Source: CALGLS01 sp964508085
GTDB taxonomy: Bacteria > Bacteroidota > Bacteroidia > Chitinophagales > Saprospiraceae
NCBI GenBank assembly: GCA_964508085.1
Contig: CAZDTI010000055.1
Span: forward strand, 1-28,444
Reading direction: 5' to 3'
DNA: 28,444 bases
Under the pieces are notes generated by a model. That model was not told the DNA's origin. It made no database searches and was given only the letters and a program-made list of their open reading frames with translations. A program made the position numbers and the translations under genes. This document shows positions 7,675-16,600 of this stretch, piece by piece (within the stretch, counting starts at the first letter, position 1; every line of letters begins with the position of its first letter).

Positions 7675-8454
7675 ATGCACAGTACTAGATATATATACAC
7701 TTTTGTTTTCGTAATGACAACGGGTGTAGCCTTATTGTTAACTGGCTTGTACATGGGATGGAAAGATCAATCTAAGATCAATGAATCCATTTTCAACAAG
7801 CGTGCAATTTTGAAATCCATCAACGATTACCTTGGAGAAGGAAAAGACGCTGATGATATTCCCGATGAAGAAGTACTCTCTATTTTTGACGGCCGTGTTC
7901 AACAAATTGCTTTGGATATGACTGGTGAAGAATTAGAAGCTGCGGACATCGTTGCTGCTGGTTACAAAGGAGGGAAACCAGAGAACATCGATATGAAAAA
8001 GGAAAAGAAGAAAAACGAAGCGGATCGTATTTTTCCATTATACATATATAGTGATGCTGGAAAAACATTCTACATTACTTCTGTGAGAGGAAATGGACTA
8101 TGGGATGAAATCTGGGGAAATATCGCACTGGAATCTGACATGGCAACCATCGTAGGTGCTTCTTTCGACCACAAAGGAGAGACGCCAGGTTTGGGTGCAG
8201 AAATAAAAGACAATCCTGTTTTCGCTAGAAACTTCAAATCAAAAAAGATTTATGCAGCTTCTGGTGAATATACTTCCGTGAAAGTAATGAAAGGGGTAGC
8301 GAAGAAAGGAGATGTACATGCAGTGGACGGTATTTCAGGAGCTACCGTAACAGCAAATGGTGTTTCAGAAATGTTAGATCGTTGCTTGAAATACTACGAG
8401 CCTTATTTTAATAAAACTAAAGGAGCGAAAGGAAAGCCCTTAGGGCAGAAGTAG
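7675..8454 (+). CDS. nqrC: Na+-translocating NADH:quinone oxidoreductase subunit C
   Basis: NqrC has 259 residues, the normal family size. One N-terminal membrane anchor (about 7-28) is followed by a soluble FMN-binding domain that sits on the outer face of the inner membrane. The flavinylation motif DGISGATVTANGV is intact (SGAT at 221-224), making Thr224 the covalent FMN site recognised by ApbE. GNGLWDEIWG (139-148) and ETPGLGAEI (169-177) are conserved family motifs. NqrC takes electrons from the iron centre of NqrD/E and passes them to the FMN of NqrB. A 165-bp spacer to nqrD contains short direct repeats of ATTAAGGAT and no gene. Confidence 0.96.
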   Translation: MHSTRYIYTFVFVMTTGVALLLTGLYMGWKDQSKINESIFNKRAILKSINDYLGEGKDADDIPDEEVLSIFDGRVQQIALDMTGEELEAADIVAAGYKGGKPENIDMKKEKKKNEADRIFPLYIYSDAGKTFYITSVRGNGLWDEIWGNIALESDMATIVGASFDHKGETPGLGAEIKDNPVFARNFKSKKIYAASGEYTSVKVMKGVAKKGDVHAVDGISGATVTANGVSEMLDRCLKYYEPYFNKTKGAKGKPLGQK

Positions 8455-8619
8455 ACTAAGTTAAGGGAGGACGATTTTCTTAGTAGAAAGGATTAAAGAT
8501 TAAGGATGTAAAATTAAGGATTATTCGCTCAGACGCAAAATCCTTATTTACGCTTGAAGAAAAAATCTTTGATCGATAATTGGATAAACAAAATTGAACT
8601 TTTTCAAAATTGATAAAAA

Positions 8620-9348
8620 ATGGCAGAAGATTTATTACAGAAAGACACGTTGAAAGCAGCTGCGAAGGAACCATTGTTTGGTAAAGTAGAAAAGAAATTG
8701 CTGAAGGATCCTTTGAATGATAACAATCCAATTACAGTACAGGTATTGGGTGTTTGTTCTGCATTGGCGGTAACCTCTTTGATTTACCCATCATTGGTAA
8801 TGTCAATTGCGGTAGTATTTGTTTGTGGCTTTGCTTCTTTGTTTACTTCATTGGTAAGAAACCACATTCCAAAGCAGGTACGTATGATCGTACAGCTGGT
8901 AATTATTGCCACTTTGGTAACCATCGTTGAGTTGGCACTAAAAAGATTCAACTACCCAATCTACAAGCAGCTATCTGTTTATATCGGATTGATTATTACC
9001 AACTGTATCGTAATGGGACGTTTGGAAGCATTCGCAATGGCTAATAAGCCTTGGCGTTCTTTCGTAGATGGTATCGGAAACGGTTTGGGATACGGAGCGA
9101 TTTTGTTGATCGTAGCTTTCGTCAGAGAGTTGTTTGGAAAAGGATCTCTTTTCGCTGGTAGTCCAATTGAATGGAAAATCATCGGAGCAAGTCCTGATTA
9201 CATGATCAATACTTTAGCGGACGGTTCTTGGTTCGGTTGGTATGCGAATAACAACTTAATGGTATTACCGGCCGCCGCGATGTTTATTATCGGGGTGTTG
9301 ATTTGGGTCCACAGAAGTTATAATCCGAAGTTGGTGGATATTTCGTAG
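8620..9348 (+). CDS. nqrD: Na+-translocating NADH:quinone oxidoreductase subunit D
   Basis: NqrD is a membrane subunit with about six hydrophobic segments. It pairs with NqrE to hold an intramembrane iron centre that relays electrons from NqrF to NqrC. The expected cysteines are visible: Cys46 in LGVCSAL and Cys129 in TNCIVMGR. FVDGIGNGLGYG and FVRELFGKGS are also conserved in the family. At 242 residues it is somewhat longer than the usual ~210. The extra length lies in a charged N-terminal stretch of about 20 residues and in a loop near 195-220. It is followed by a 422-bp gap before nqrE that is filled with repeats. Confidence 0.95.
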   Translation: MAEDLLQKDTLKAAAKEPLFGKVEKKLLKDPLNDNNPITVQVLGVCSALAVTSLIYPSLVMSIAVVFVCGFASLFTSLVRNHIPKQVRMIVQLVIIATLVTIVELALKRFNYPIYKQLSVYIGLIITNCIVMGRLEAFAMANKPWRSFVDGIGNGLGYGAILLIVAFVRELFGKGSLFAGSPIEWKIIGASPDYMINTLADGSWFGWYANNNLMVLPAAAMFIIGVLIWVHRSYNPKLVDIS

Positions 9349-9770
9349 ATTTTTTGGGTAACCGCAACAGCCTGCTTTGAGTTTGTCGAAGGGACACCAA
9401 GAATGCGCTACATTTTCCTCATGGAAAAGAAAAACATTGCGCTTTTTATGCAGGTTTAACACATAGGCACAGAGAACACATAGCCTTCTATTGCAAAAGA
9501 GCACATAGTAATTTACTTTTAGTAAATTTTACATAGTTCATATAAGAAAATACGGCTCACAAAATTCTGCCTCAGTGAGCTATGTAAAAAAAACACAGAG
9601 TGTTTTTTCTATGTGAACTTTCACGATCGGGAGCTATGTGCTCTATGTGACTATGTGTTTAAAAATACATTAGAAGAGCTAAGTGAAAAAATAGTATAAC
9701 GATCAGACTTTTTATATCGGGTGAATATTGTTAGAAAGCCCGAACAGTAATTAAATCAAAAATAAAGAAA
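9349..9770. other. Long spacer inside the nqr operon, repeat-filled
   Basis: The 422 bp between nqrD and nqrE contain no gene. Bases 9370-9393 carry a copy of the 'CTTTGAGTTTGTCGAAGG' dispersed repeat, related to the inverted copy at 4090-4113. Bases 9455-9663 are a palindromic element described separately. The remaining 107 bases before nqrE are AT-rich. I see no convincing second promoter for nqrEF, although one would be reasonable given the distance. Confidence 0.55.
9455..9663. repeat. MITE-like palindromic element between nqrD and nqrE
   Basis: Terminal inverted repeats of about 29-30 bases (9455-9483 and 9634-9663) match at most positions; both read TTTA.ACACATAG inward and share GCACA/TCACA and CACATAG blocks. 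Between them, CACATAG-type units occur at about 9475, 9501 and 9531. Their inverse, CTATGTG/A, occurs at about 9580, 9609, 9634, 9643 and 9651. The element is therefore a mirror array of one 7-8-base unit. An inner hairpin AAAAAACAC...GTGTTTTTT lies around 9588-9608. There is no coding capacity. It looks like a small non-autonomous element or an expanded palindromic repeat. Confidence 0.6.
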
Positions 9771-10376
9771 ATGGATTTTTTCAACGTATTTATAAAAGCA
9801 GCTTTCGTAGAGAACTTGGTATTGGCATACTTCCTCGGAATGTGTTCTTACCTGGCCGTTTCCAAAACAGTAAAGACCGCTTTCGGTTTAGGACTGGCTG
9901 TAATCTTCGTATTAGCAGTAACGATGCCGATCAACTGGTTGATTAGCGAAAAACTATTGAGCGAAAACGGTTTGTTCGGAATCGATTTGACCTTCCTTCG
10001 TTTCATTCTTTTTATCGCTGTAATTGCCTCTATGGTACAGTTGGTGGAAATGATCGTAGAAAAAGTATCACCAGCACTTTACAACTCACTTGGTATTTTC
10101 TTACCATTGATCACCGTAAACTGTGCGATTCTTGGTGGATCACTTTTTATGGTAGCCAGAGATTACAACTTCATGGATTCACTGGCCTTTGGTTTAGGTG
10201 GTGGCTTCGGTTGGTTCTTAGCAATCATCGCTATTGCTGCAATTCGTGAAAAAATCCGTTACTCAAATGTTCCTCCTGCCCTACGTGGCTTAGGAATGGC
10301 CTTTATTTTGACAGGGTTAATGGGAATCGCTTTCATGAGCTTGATGGGAATTGACCCTGCGGCTTTAGGGAAGTAA
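9771..10376 (+). CDS. nqrE: Na+-translocating NADH:quinone oxidoreductase subunit E
   Basis: NqrE has 201 residues, the standard length, and about six membrane helices. It is homologous to NqrD with inverted topology; together they form the cavity with the intramembrane iron centre. The iron ligands are in place: Cys25 (GMCSYLAVS) and Cys118 (VNCAILGG). The start (MDFFNVFIKAAFVENLVLAY) and the AAIREK segment near 160 are typical of the family. The ATG lies just after an A-rich stretch with no strong Shine-Dalgarno, as is usual in Bacteroidota. Confidence 0.97.
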   Translation: MDFFNVFIKAAFVENLVLAYFLGMCSYLAVSKTVKTAFGLGLAVIFVLAVTMPINWLISEKLLSENGLFGIDLTFLRFILFIAVIASMVQLVEMIVEKVSPALYNSLGIFLPLITVNCAILGGSLFMVARDYNFMDSLAFGLGGGFGWFLAIIAIAAIREKIRYSNVPPALRGLGMAFILTGLMGIAFMSLMGIDPAALGK

Positions 10377-10418
10377 TTAAGTAGGAAGTTTTAAGTAGTA
10401 GGTGTTAAGTAGTAAGTT
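10377..10418. repeat. Short 14-bp-period direct repeat after nqrE
   Basis: Three successive units start at 10377, 10391 and 10405 with the consensus TTAAGTAGTAGG. They begin immediately after the nqrE stop codon. The rest of the 269-bp spacer to nqrF is AT-rich apart from a GC-rich patch at about 10443-10470 (CCCGCTGACCCAGTCGGGC) that looks like another dispersed repeat. No gene is visible in this spacer. Confidence 0.5.
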
Positions 10419-10645
10419 AAAATTTGAATTATCATTAAAACACACCCGCTGACCCAGTCGGGCAGGTCAAAAAACCGATACCTGGGAAATACGTTAGAAG
10501 GTTTTAGATTTAGATTGATATTTTAATTTAGATTCAAATATATCAGTAGTTAAAAAATAGGTAACCGTTAATCAATAATTAGCTTCTTTGTAAATACGAT
10601 AGTGGGAAGTTAACATTTAATGGTTTTAGTTAAAAGTTGAAAAAT

Positions 10646-11965
10646 ATGATACTTCTATCCACAGCAACAACAATCCTTTCCGCAGTAGCGGTCTTTAGTA
10701 GCGTGATCATGCTGCTTTCTTTCATGCTTATTTTGGCAAGAAAGCGATTAGTACCTCAGGGCGATGTGAAAATCATCGTGAATGGTGACGAAGCAAATCC
10801 TATTTTGGCGCAGCCAGGATCGAATTTGCTAACCGTTCTTTCGGAAAAAAATATCTTCTTACCATCCGCTTGTGGTGGTGGTGGAACTTGCGCAATGTGC
10901 GAATGTCACGTAGACGAAGGAGGAGGAGATGTATTGCCTACAGAATTGAATCACTTAACTAGAAAAGAAGCGGCGGAAAATAAAAGATTGTCTTGCCAGG
11001 TGAAAGTGAGAAATGATATGAAGATCAGAATTCCAGAAGAGATCTTTGGAATTAAGAAATGGGAATGTGAAGTTGTTTCCAATTATAACGTGGCGACTTT
11101 CATTAAGGAGTTTATCGTGAAATTGCCAGAAGGAGAGAACTTAGATTTCGAAGCGGGCGGATATATCCAAATTGATGTACCAGAGATTGAAGTTGATTAT
11201 AAAGACATGGATATCACGGCGCACCCTAAGTACCATGACTCTCCGGATAAATTCCAGAAGGACTGGGAGAAGTTCAATATGTTCGATTTGAAGATGAAGA
11301 ACGATGAAGAAATCTTCAGAGCCTACTCCATGTCTAATCACCCGGCAGAAGGAAATATTGTTTCCTTGACCATTCGTATTGCAACGCCACCATTTGATAG
11401 AAAGTCCGGTGGTTGGATGGCGGTGAATCCAGGGATTTGTTCTTCCTACGTGTTCGGGTGTAAGCCAGGAGATAAAGTGACCATCTCTGGTCCTTACGGT
11501 GAATTCTTTATTAAAGAAACAGAGTCAGAAATGTTATACGTGGGTGGTGGAGCAGGAATGGCGCCGATGCGTTCTCACTTGTACCACTTATTCCACACCT
11601 TGAAGACAGGTCGTAAAGTAACTTTCTTCTATGGTGGTAGAACGAAACAAGAATTGTTCTACGTAGAAGAGTTTAGAGAAATCGAAAAGCAATTCCCGAA
11701 TTTCAAATTTGCAATTGCACTAGATAATCCTTTACCAGAAGACAACTGGGTATTGAAAAAAGACCTCGACGATCCAGAAGGTGACGGTTTCAAAGGATAC
11801 GTTCACAACGTAGTAATCGACGAATTCCTAAGTAAGCACGAAGCACCAGAAGATTTAGAACTATACTTCTGTGGACCTCCTATGATGAATCAGTCCGTTA
11901 TCAAAATGGCTGACGATTGGGGTATCCCAGAAGAGAATGTTGCTTTTGATGATTTTGGAGGGTAG
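10646..11965 (+). CDS. nqrF: Na+-translocating NADH:quinone oxidoreductase subunit F
   Basis: NqrF is the electron-entry subunit. It oxidises NADH in the cytoplasm with FAD and passes electrons to its 2Fe-2S cluster. From the ATG at 10646 (439 residues) there is one N-terminal membrane helix (about 3-31). A plant-type ferredoxin domain follows with cluster cysteines 76, 82, 85 and 117 (CGGGGTCAMC...LSCQ). The FAD-binding motif RAYSMSNHP comes next, then a nucleotide-binding GGGAGMAPMRSHL and the C-terminal YFCGPPMMNQSV. A TTG at 10637 is in frame and would add three residues; I prefer the ATG. It is the last gene of the operon, and the terminator at 12043-12073 follows. Confidence 0.97.
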   Translation: MILLSTATTILSAVAVFSSVIMLLSFMLILARKRLVPQGDVKIIVNGDEANPILAQPGSNLLTVLSEKNIFLPSACGGGGTCAMCECHVDEGGGDVLPTELNHLTRKEAAENKRLSCQVKVRNDMKIRIPEEIFGIKKWECEVVSNYNVATFIKEFIVKLPEGENLDFEAGGYIQIDVPEIEVDYKDMDITAHPKYHDSPDKFQKDWEKFNMFDLKMKNDEEIFRAYSMSNHPAEGNIVSLTIRIATPPFDRKSGGWMAVNPGICSSYVFGCKPGDKVTISGPYGEFFIKETESEMLYVGGGAGMAPMRSHLYHLFHTLKTGRKVTFFYGGRTKQELFYVEEFREIEKQFPNFKFAIALDNPLPEDNWVLKKDLDDPEGDGFKGYVHNVVIDEFLSKHEAPEDLELYFCGPPMMNQSVIKMADDWGIPEENVAFDDFGG

Positions 11966-12042
11966 GACGGTTTTACGGAGGATGGCCGCGCTTACGGCTT
12001 CTAGTTGAAACTTTATTTACCTTTCGGAATATTGAAAGAAGG

Positions 12043-12073
12043 AACCCGCTTGACTTTGTTGAGCGGGTTTTTT
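12043..12073 (+). terminator. Intrinsic terminator of the nqr operon
   Basis: An 8-bp stem, AACCCGCT (12043-12050) with AGCGGGTT (12062-12069), is followed directly by a T-run through 12073. It lies 78 bp past the nqrF stop and 7 bp before the stop of the convergent minus-strand gene, so it fits termination of nqrABCDEF on the + strand. Confidence 0.85.
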
Positions 12074-12079
12074 GTTTAG

Positions 12080-13462
12080 TTACATCTTTTCCAAAAACCA
12101 ATCCCGCAAACTTTGTGGTTGCATCCCAATGACTTTTTCTCGAAGTAGCGCCTTCTTTTTTTTATCATAAGGAGGTAGAGCAATCAGTTTTTTAGTAAGC
12201 CGAATTACATTCTGATACACTGCTTTGTGGTAGCCTATTTTTGTTTTTCGCTGAAGATAAATTCGCATACTTTCCAGAATAGCATCCAGCTTTTCAAAAT
12301 CTTCCAGATCGTAATAGATTTTTAATAAAATGGTTTTGGCACTTAGCATCAGGAGATAGTCGTCTGTATCAAAATCCGTCAAAAGAGATTTGGCCTCTTC
12401 GTATTTCTTTTGCTCGTAGCGGAGGGCAGCGGTAACATAGCGGACGGTCGCTTCTCGTACCATAGGATTGAGTTTGGATTGATACTGTTCAATGAAGCCG
12501 TCGAGCCAATTCAATTGCTGTAGCTTAATGCCAGCAGAGAGAATATTCTTGAAGGTAAAAGGCGACAGCTCATCGTTTTCAATCAGCGTACCCTGTTCTA
12601 TCCCTGTTTTATATAGTTCAAACAATTCATTTACATAATCCCGCCCGCCTTCGTTGGCACGTCGAATACAAATGTTGATGGCAGCTAGGTAGATGTCCTT
12701 AATTTCAGTGAATGTAAAATACGAGCTATGGCTTTCGATTTGCTGTCTAAATTTTTTGAAATGCTCCTTGCCACTTTCTGCCGATATGGCCTTGTAATAA
12801 TTATAGTAGATGGCAATAGGAGGATGGTCTAAATACGATGGATGCTTTTCCACAAAATCGATGACTACGGTTATTAATTCTGTTTCATACTCCTTTTCAA
12901 AGACCGCCTGATGAGAAATTTGAAAACAATGGTAACGGATTTTTTCAGCAATGTAGTAGAGATCCAGTGCATTACTGACTTCTTCCAGATTGTTTTCAGA
13001 ACGTTGAATGCGGGGGCTGGAATAATTGTAATACTCTTTTTCCAAATCGTAGAGCTGGCGGAGGTATTCCGAATTTCGTAGTTTGTTTTTAGAAAGAAGC
13101 GTTCTGTACTCCTTTATTTTTTTGACAAAAGGCTTTCCCATTTTTCTTTCTCTATAAGCTTGGGCACTATGAAACTTAAGCAAAGTCTTATCCTTTTTTA
13201 TTTGCTGAAAAGCTAAAAAATCCTCCAGTAACTTATACAGATAGCTGAATAAAAAATAGGCTGCCTCTTGGTTGTACTCCTTATTTGGATGTACCGCTAG
13301 GAAAGCCTCTTGTCGATCCACTTGCTTTTTCTGCCTTTCTTTTAACCAGTAGAAAAGCTTTATCACATCGTTTCTTTTATTGAAAAAGGGAGACTTCAAA
13401 AAATCCTCAAAATGATTCAATTCCCATTTACTAAGCTGGTAGAACAGTGTTGTTAGTCTCAT
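12080..13462 (-). CDS. Conserved-looking all-helical protein of unknown function
   Basis: I do not recognise this 460-residue protein. It has no signal peptide and no membrane segment, so it is probably cytoplasmic. It is rich in Lys, Glu, Leu, Tyr and Phe, and long amphipathic helices appear throughout. Helix-turn-helix pairs around 280-420 (for example LRYEQKKYEEAKSLLTDFDTDD and ILLKIYYDLEDFEKLDAIL) have the spacing and hydrophobic pattern of degenerate tetratricopeptide-like repeats, suggesting a protein-interaction scaffold. No catalytic motif is visible. The gene converges on nqrF, and their 3' ends are about 115 bp apart with the nqr terminator between. It runs divergently from the LRR gene at 13654, with a 191-bp AT-rich gap. 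The start ATG at 13462 gives the longest frame and a reasonable N-terminus. Confidence 0.7.
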   Translation of the reverse strand: MRLTTLFYQLSKWELNHFEDFLKSPFFNKRNDVIKLFYWLKERQKKQVDRQEAFLAVHPNKEYNQEAAYFLFSYLYKLLEDFLAFQQIKKDKTLLKFHSAQAYRERKMGKPFVKKIKEYRTLLSKNKLRNSEYLRQLYDLEKEYYNYSSPRIQRSENNLEEVSNALDLYYIAEKIRYHCFQISHQAVFEKEYETELITVVIDFVEKHPSYLDHPPIAIYYNYYKAISAESGKEHFKKFRQQIESHSSYFTFTEIKDIYLAAINICIRRANEGGRDYVNELFELYKTGIEQGTLIENDELSPFTFKNILSAGIKLQQLNWLDGFIEQYQSKLNPMVREATVRYVTAALRYEQKKYEEAKSLLTDFDTDDYLLMLSAKTILLKIYYDLEDFEKLDAILESMRIYLQRKTKIGYHKAVYQNVIRLTKKLIALPPYDKKKKALLREKVIGMQPQSLRDWFLEKM

Positions 13463-13653
13463 TTGTTACATTTTCTGAAAATAATTCTTTGGAAATAAAG
13501 AAAATAATTTTTTAGAAAATTATAGCTATTTACCTTTAATTTTAATAAAAAAACACATTTTTTATTTTAGAATCGACTTAAAATGTACTTTATTATGGAA
13601 CTAGGAATCCTCATATTTATAATATCAATTGTAAAAAACAAAAGCAACTTGTT

Positions 13654-16600
13654 ATGAAAAAGCGATACCATAAGTTCCTGCTCTCATTACTGTGCAGTAT
13701 TTTTTTTAGCCATGGCCCTTTGCTGGCAAAAACAACAACTGCGATCTCTACAACCATTAGCGTAGAAGATTCTTTGGAATTGGTGACGCTTTGGACTGCG
13801 CTGGATGGTCCCAACTGGACAAACAATACCTGGGATTTGCAAAGTCCTGTCTCGACCTGGGATGGCATTGTCTTAAATTCAGATAATTCTTTAGTCCTTG
13901 CTATTTATCTTCAGGATATTTTAACCACAAATGTAACACTTCCCAATATCTCGATTGCCAGTTTGAAAGAGTTGATCTTATATTTTGAGTCACAAATAGG
14001 GAATAATAATTCACTGAGAGGAGCGATACCTGATTTTTCACTTCCCGCTCTGGAATATCTTGATCTAAGTAATAACGAATTGGATGGAAGCATCCCCGAT
14101 TTTACAGGGATGCCCAATCTGGAAAAACTGATACTACATAACAATAATTTATCGGAATTTATCCCGAACTTCTCGAACTTGCCAAATTTAGAATGGCTTG
14201 ACATAAGTAGCAATGAAATGAGCGGGACCATTCCAATATTCGATTTACCAGCACTCGAATATCTGAATTTGAGTTATAATAATACCAGCGGAACCATTCC
14301 TAATTTCGACTTACCAGCATTGAGAATGCTCTGGATCATAGACGGTAATTTAATTGGCCCTATTCCAAATTTTACCGCACTGCCCAATTTGAAGGAATTG
14401 AACTTAAGCGAAAATCCCTTCAATACTCCAATTCCCAACTTTAGCAATTTGTTGAATTTGGAAAAGCTGGACATCTCCGATTGTGGATTGATAGGGGAGA
14501 TCCCAAACTTCAACCTGCCAATGTTGGAAAGAATAGAACTTCATGACAATATGTTGACGGGGCAGGTTCCAAATTTTGATTTACCAGCATTAACAAGCTT
14601 AATACTTTACGACAATCAATTATCCGGAACGCTACCTCTATTCAATTTGCCAAACTTAGAGGTTTTATATCTATATGAGAATCAAATCTCTGGAGCCATT
14701 CCGACCATGGTGTTGCCCAGTTTGAGAAGATTAGAACTACAGCAAAATCAGCTGTCTGGAGCTATTCCCAACTTCGACTTTCCCAACCTTCAGCAGTTAA
14801 ATCTAAGCGGAAATTTATTAGTAGGAGAGATCCCAAATTTCAATATGTCTCTACTAACAGAATTGCGATTGTCTTTTAACCAGCTACAAGGCAGCATTCC
14901 AAATTTTGATCTACCGGCTTTGGAGCTACTGGAATTGCAAGTCAATGCCGACCTGACCGGAAGTATCCCGGATTTTAACTTGCCACAGCTACAATTTTTA
15001 TATCTGCGAGGTTGTAACCTCATAGGAACTCTTCCAGACTTGCAACAGACGAATTTACAAGAAGTACAGGTGGATAGTAATGTATTGACAGGAGAACTTC
15101 CTGATTTCTCTCAGCACGAAGGGCTTACCAGTTTTACCTTTAGTAACAATCAGTTTTCGGGCTGCTATCCGCTCTGGCTTTGTACGCTCAGCAGTTTTGT
15201 TTATACCTCATTCAATCCAGGTTTACCTGATGGTGGATCAGCAGCGACCTATGTAGCTTTCTGTCAAAACCCAGGATCACAATATGGCCGTTCTTGTGAT
15301 GATGGAGACCCAAACACTACGGGCGAAATTATTCAACCCGACTGCTCTTGTAGCACCGAAAATAGTTTCACCAATTTTGTAAGTGGCAAGTTATTTATGG
15401 ACACCCTGGAGAATTGTAGCTATGATGTCGAAGAACTTCCTTTAGAAAATTGGCTCATTATCGCCAACAATAATCTGACAAATCATTACGCCGTAACGGA
15501 CTCTTTGGGGTGTTTTAAAATCTATACAGACACTGGGCAATATAATTTGCAGACTATTTTACCAAATGATTATTGGTTCCTCTGTTCGGGGTTTCAGGAT
15601 ACCAGCTTTTATTTTTCCAACGCTACGGATAGCCTTTCTATAAACTTACCACTACAAGCTGAATTTTACTGTCCGGTAATGGAGGTAGACATAGGAACCG
15701 CCATTACCAGAATTTGTGGTACACCAACTTATACCCTAAGTTATATCAATCAGGGAACTGCTCTGGCAGAGGACGCCTATGTTGAAATTACTTTCGACGA
15801 TTCCTTGTCGGTATTGTCCAGTGTTCCACCCTGGGATAGTCAGGATGGCCAAACGTATACCTTTGAAGTGGGAGATGTAGACATAGCTCAGGGAGGAACC
15901 ATCGACATAGCAGTGGAAGTCAGTTGTGAAATGGAAATTGGACAAAGCATCTGTGTGGAGGCGCACATGTATCCGGATTCCATCTGCTTTCCGCCAGACC
16001 CGCTTTGGGATGGAGCCAGTATTGATTTGCTCGGAAAATGTGAAGGAGATTCCGTCAAGTTTCTGATTAAGAATATCGGAACAACAGATATGACTTCTCC
16101 TTTGGGTTATGTCATTATTGAGGACGATCTGATTCTTCGATCCGGAACCTATATGTTACCTGCCGGGGGAGTAGATTCTACCACCGTAGATGCAACAGGA
16201 GCGACCTATCGTTTAGAAGCCCAACAATCGCCTTATCATCCTACTGCGACCATACCCGCTGTGTTTGTAGAAGCTTGCACCAATAACAATAGTCCCATAA
16301 GTACAGGATTTGTAAATATGTTTCCCATGGACGATGCCGATCCATTTGTGGCCATTGATTGTCGTTCCATCATAGCTGCCTACGATCCGAATGATAAACA
16401 CGGATTTCCACTGGGCCTGGGAGAGGAGCATATCATTGCAGCTGATACCGATATTGAATATCAGGTACGCTTTCAAAACACAGGAAATGATACGGCCTTT
16501 TTAGTAGTCGTAAAAGATTTGTTAGATGTTGCCTTTGATCCAACTACTATAAAGATGGGTGCTTCTAGTCATACTTACGAGTGGACATTGCAACCCGGGG

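Noticed and set aside
7215..7754. 179-codon open frame on the minus strand across the nqrB end and nqrC start
   Set aside because: It is antisense to certain nqr genes, with Cys/Ser/His-rich low-complexity sequence and no motif; a shadow frame.
9265..9504. 79-codon minus-strand frame over the nqrD end and spacer
   Set aside because: It covers dispersed repeats and the antisense of nqrD; composition is not protein-like.
9455..9663. Possible CRISPR array because of the repeated CACATAG units
   Set aside because: Units are only 7-8 bases, unevenly spaced and inverted in the second half; no direct 25-40-base repeats with uniform spacers and no cas genes.
10443..10470. GC-rich patch before nqrF as a second operon terminator
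   Set aside because: No consistent stem followed by a T-run; it reads more like a dispersed repeat.
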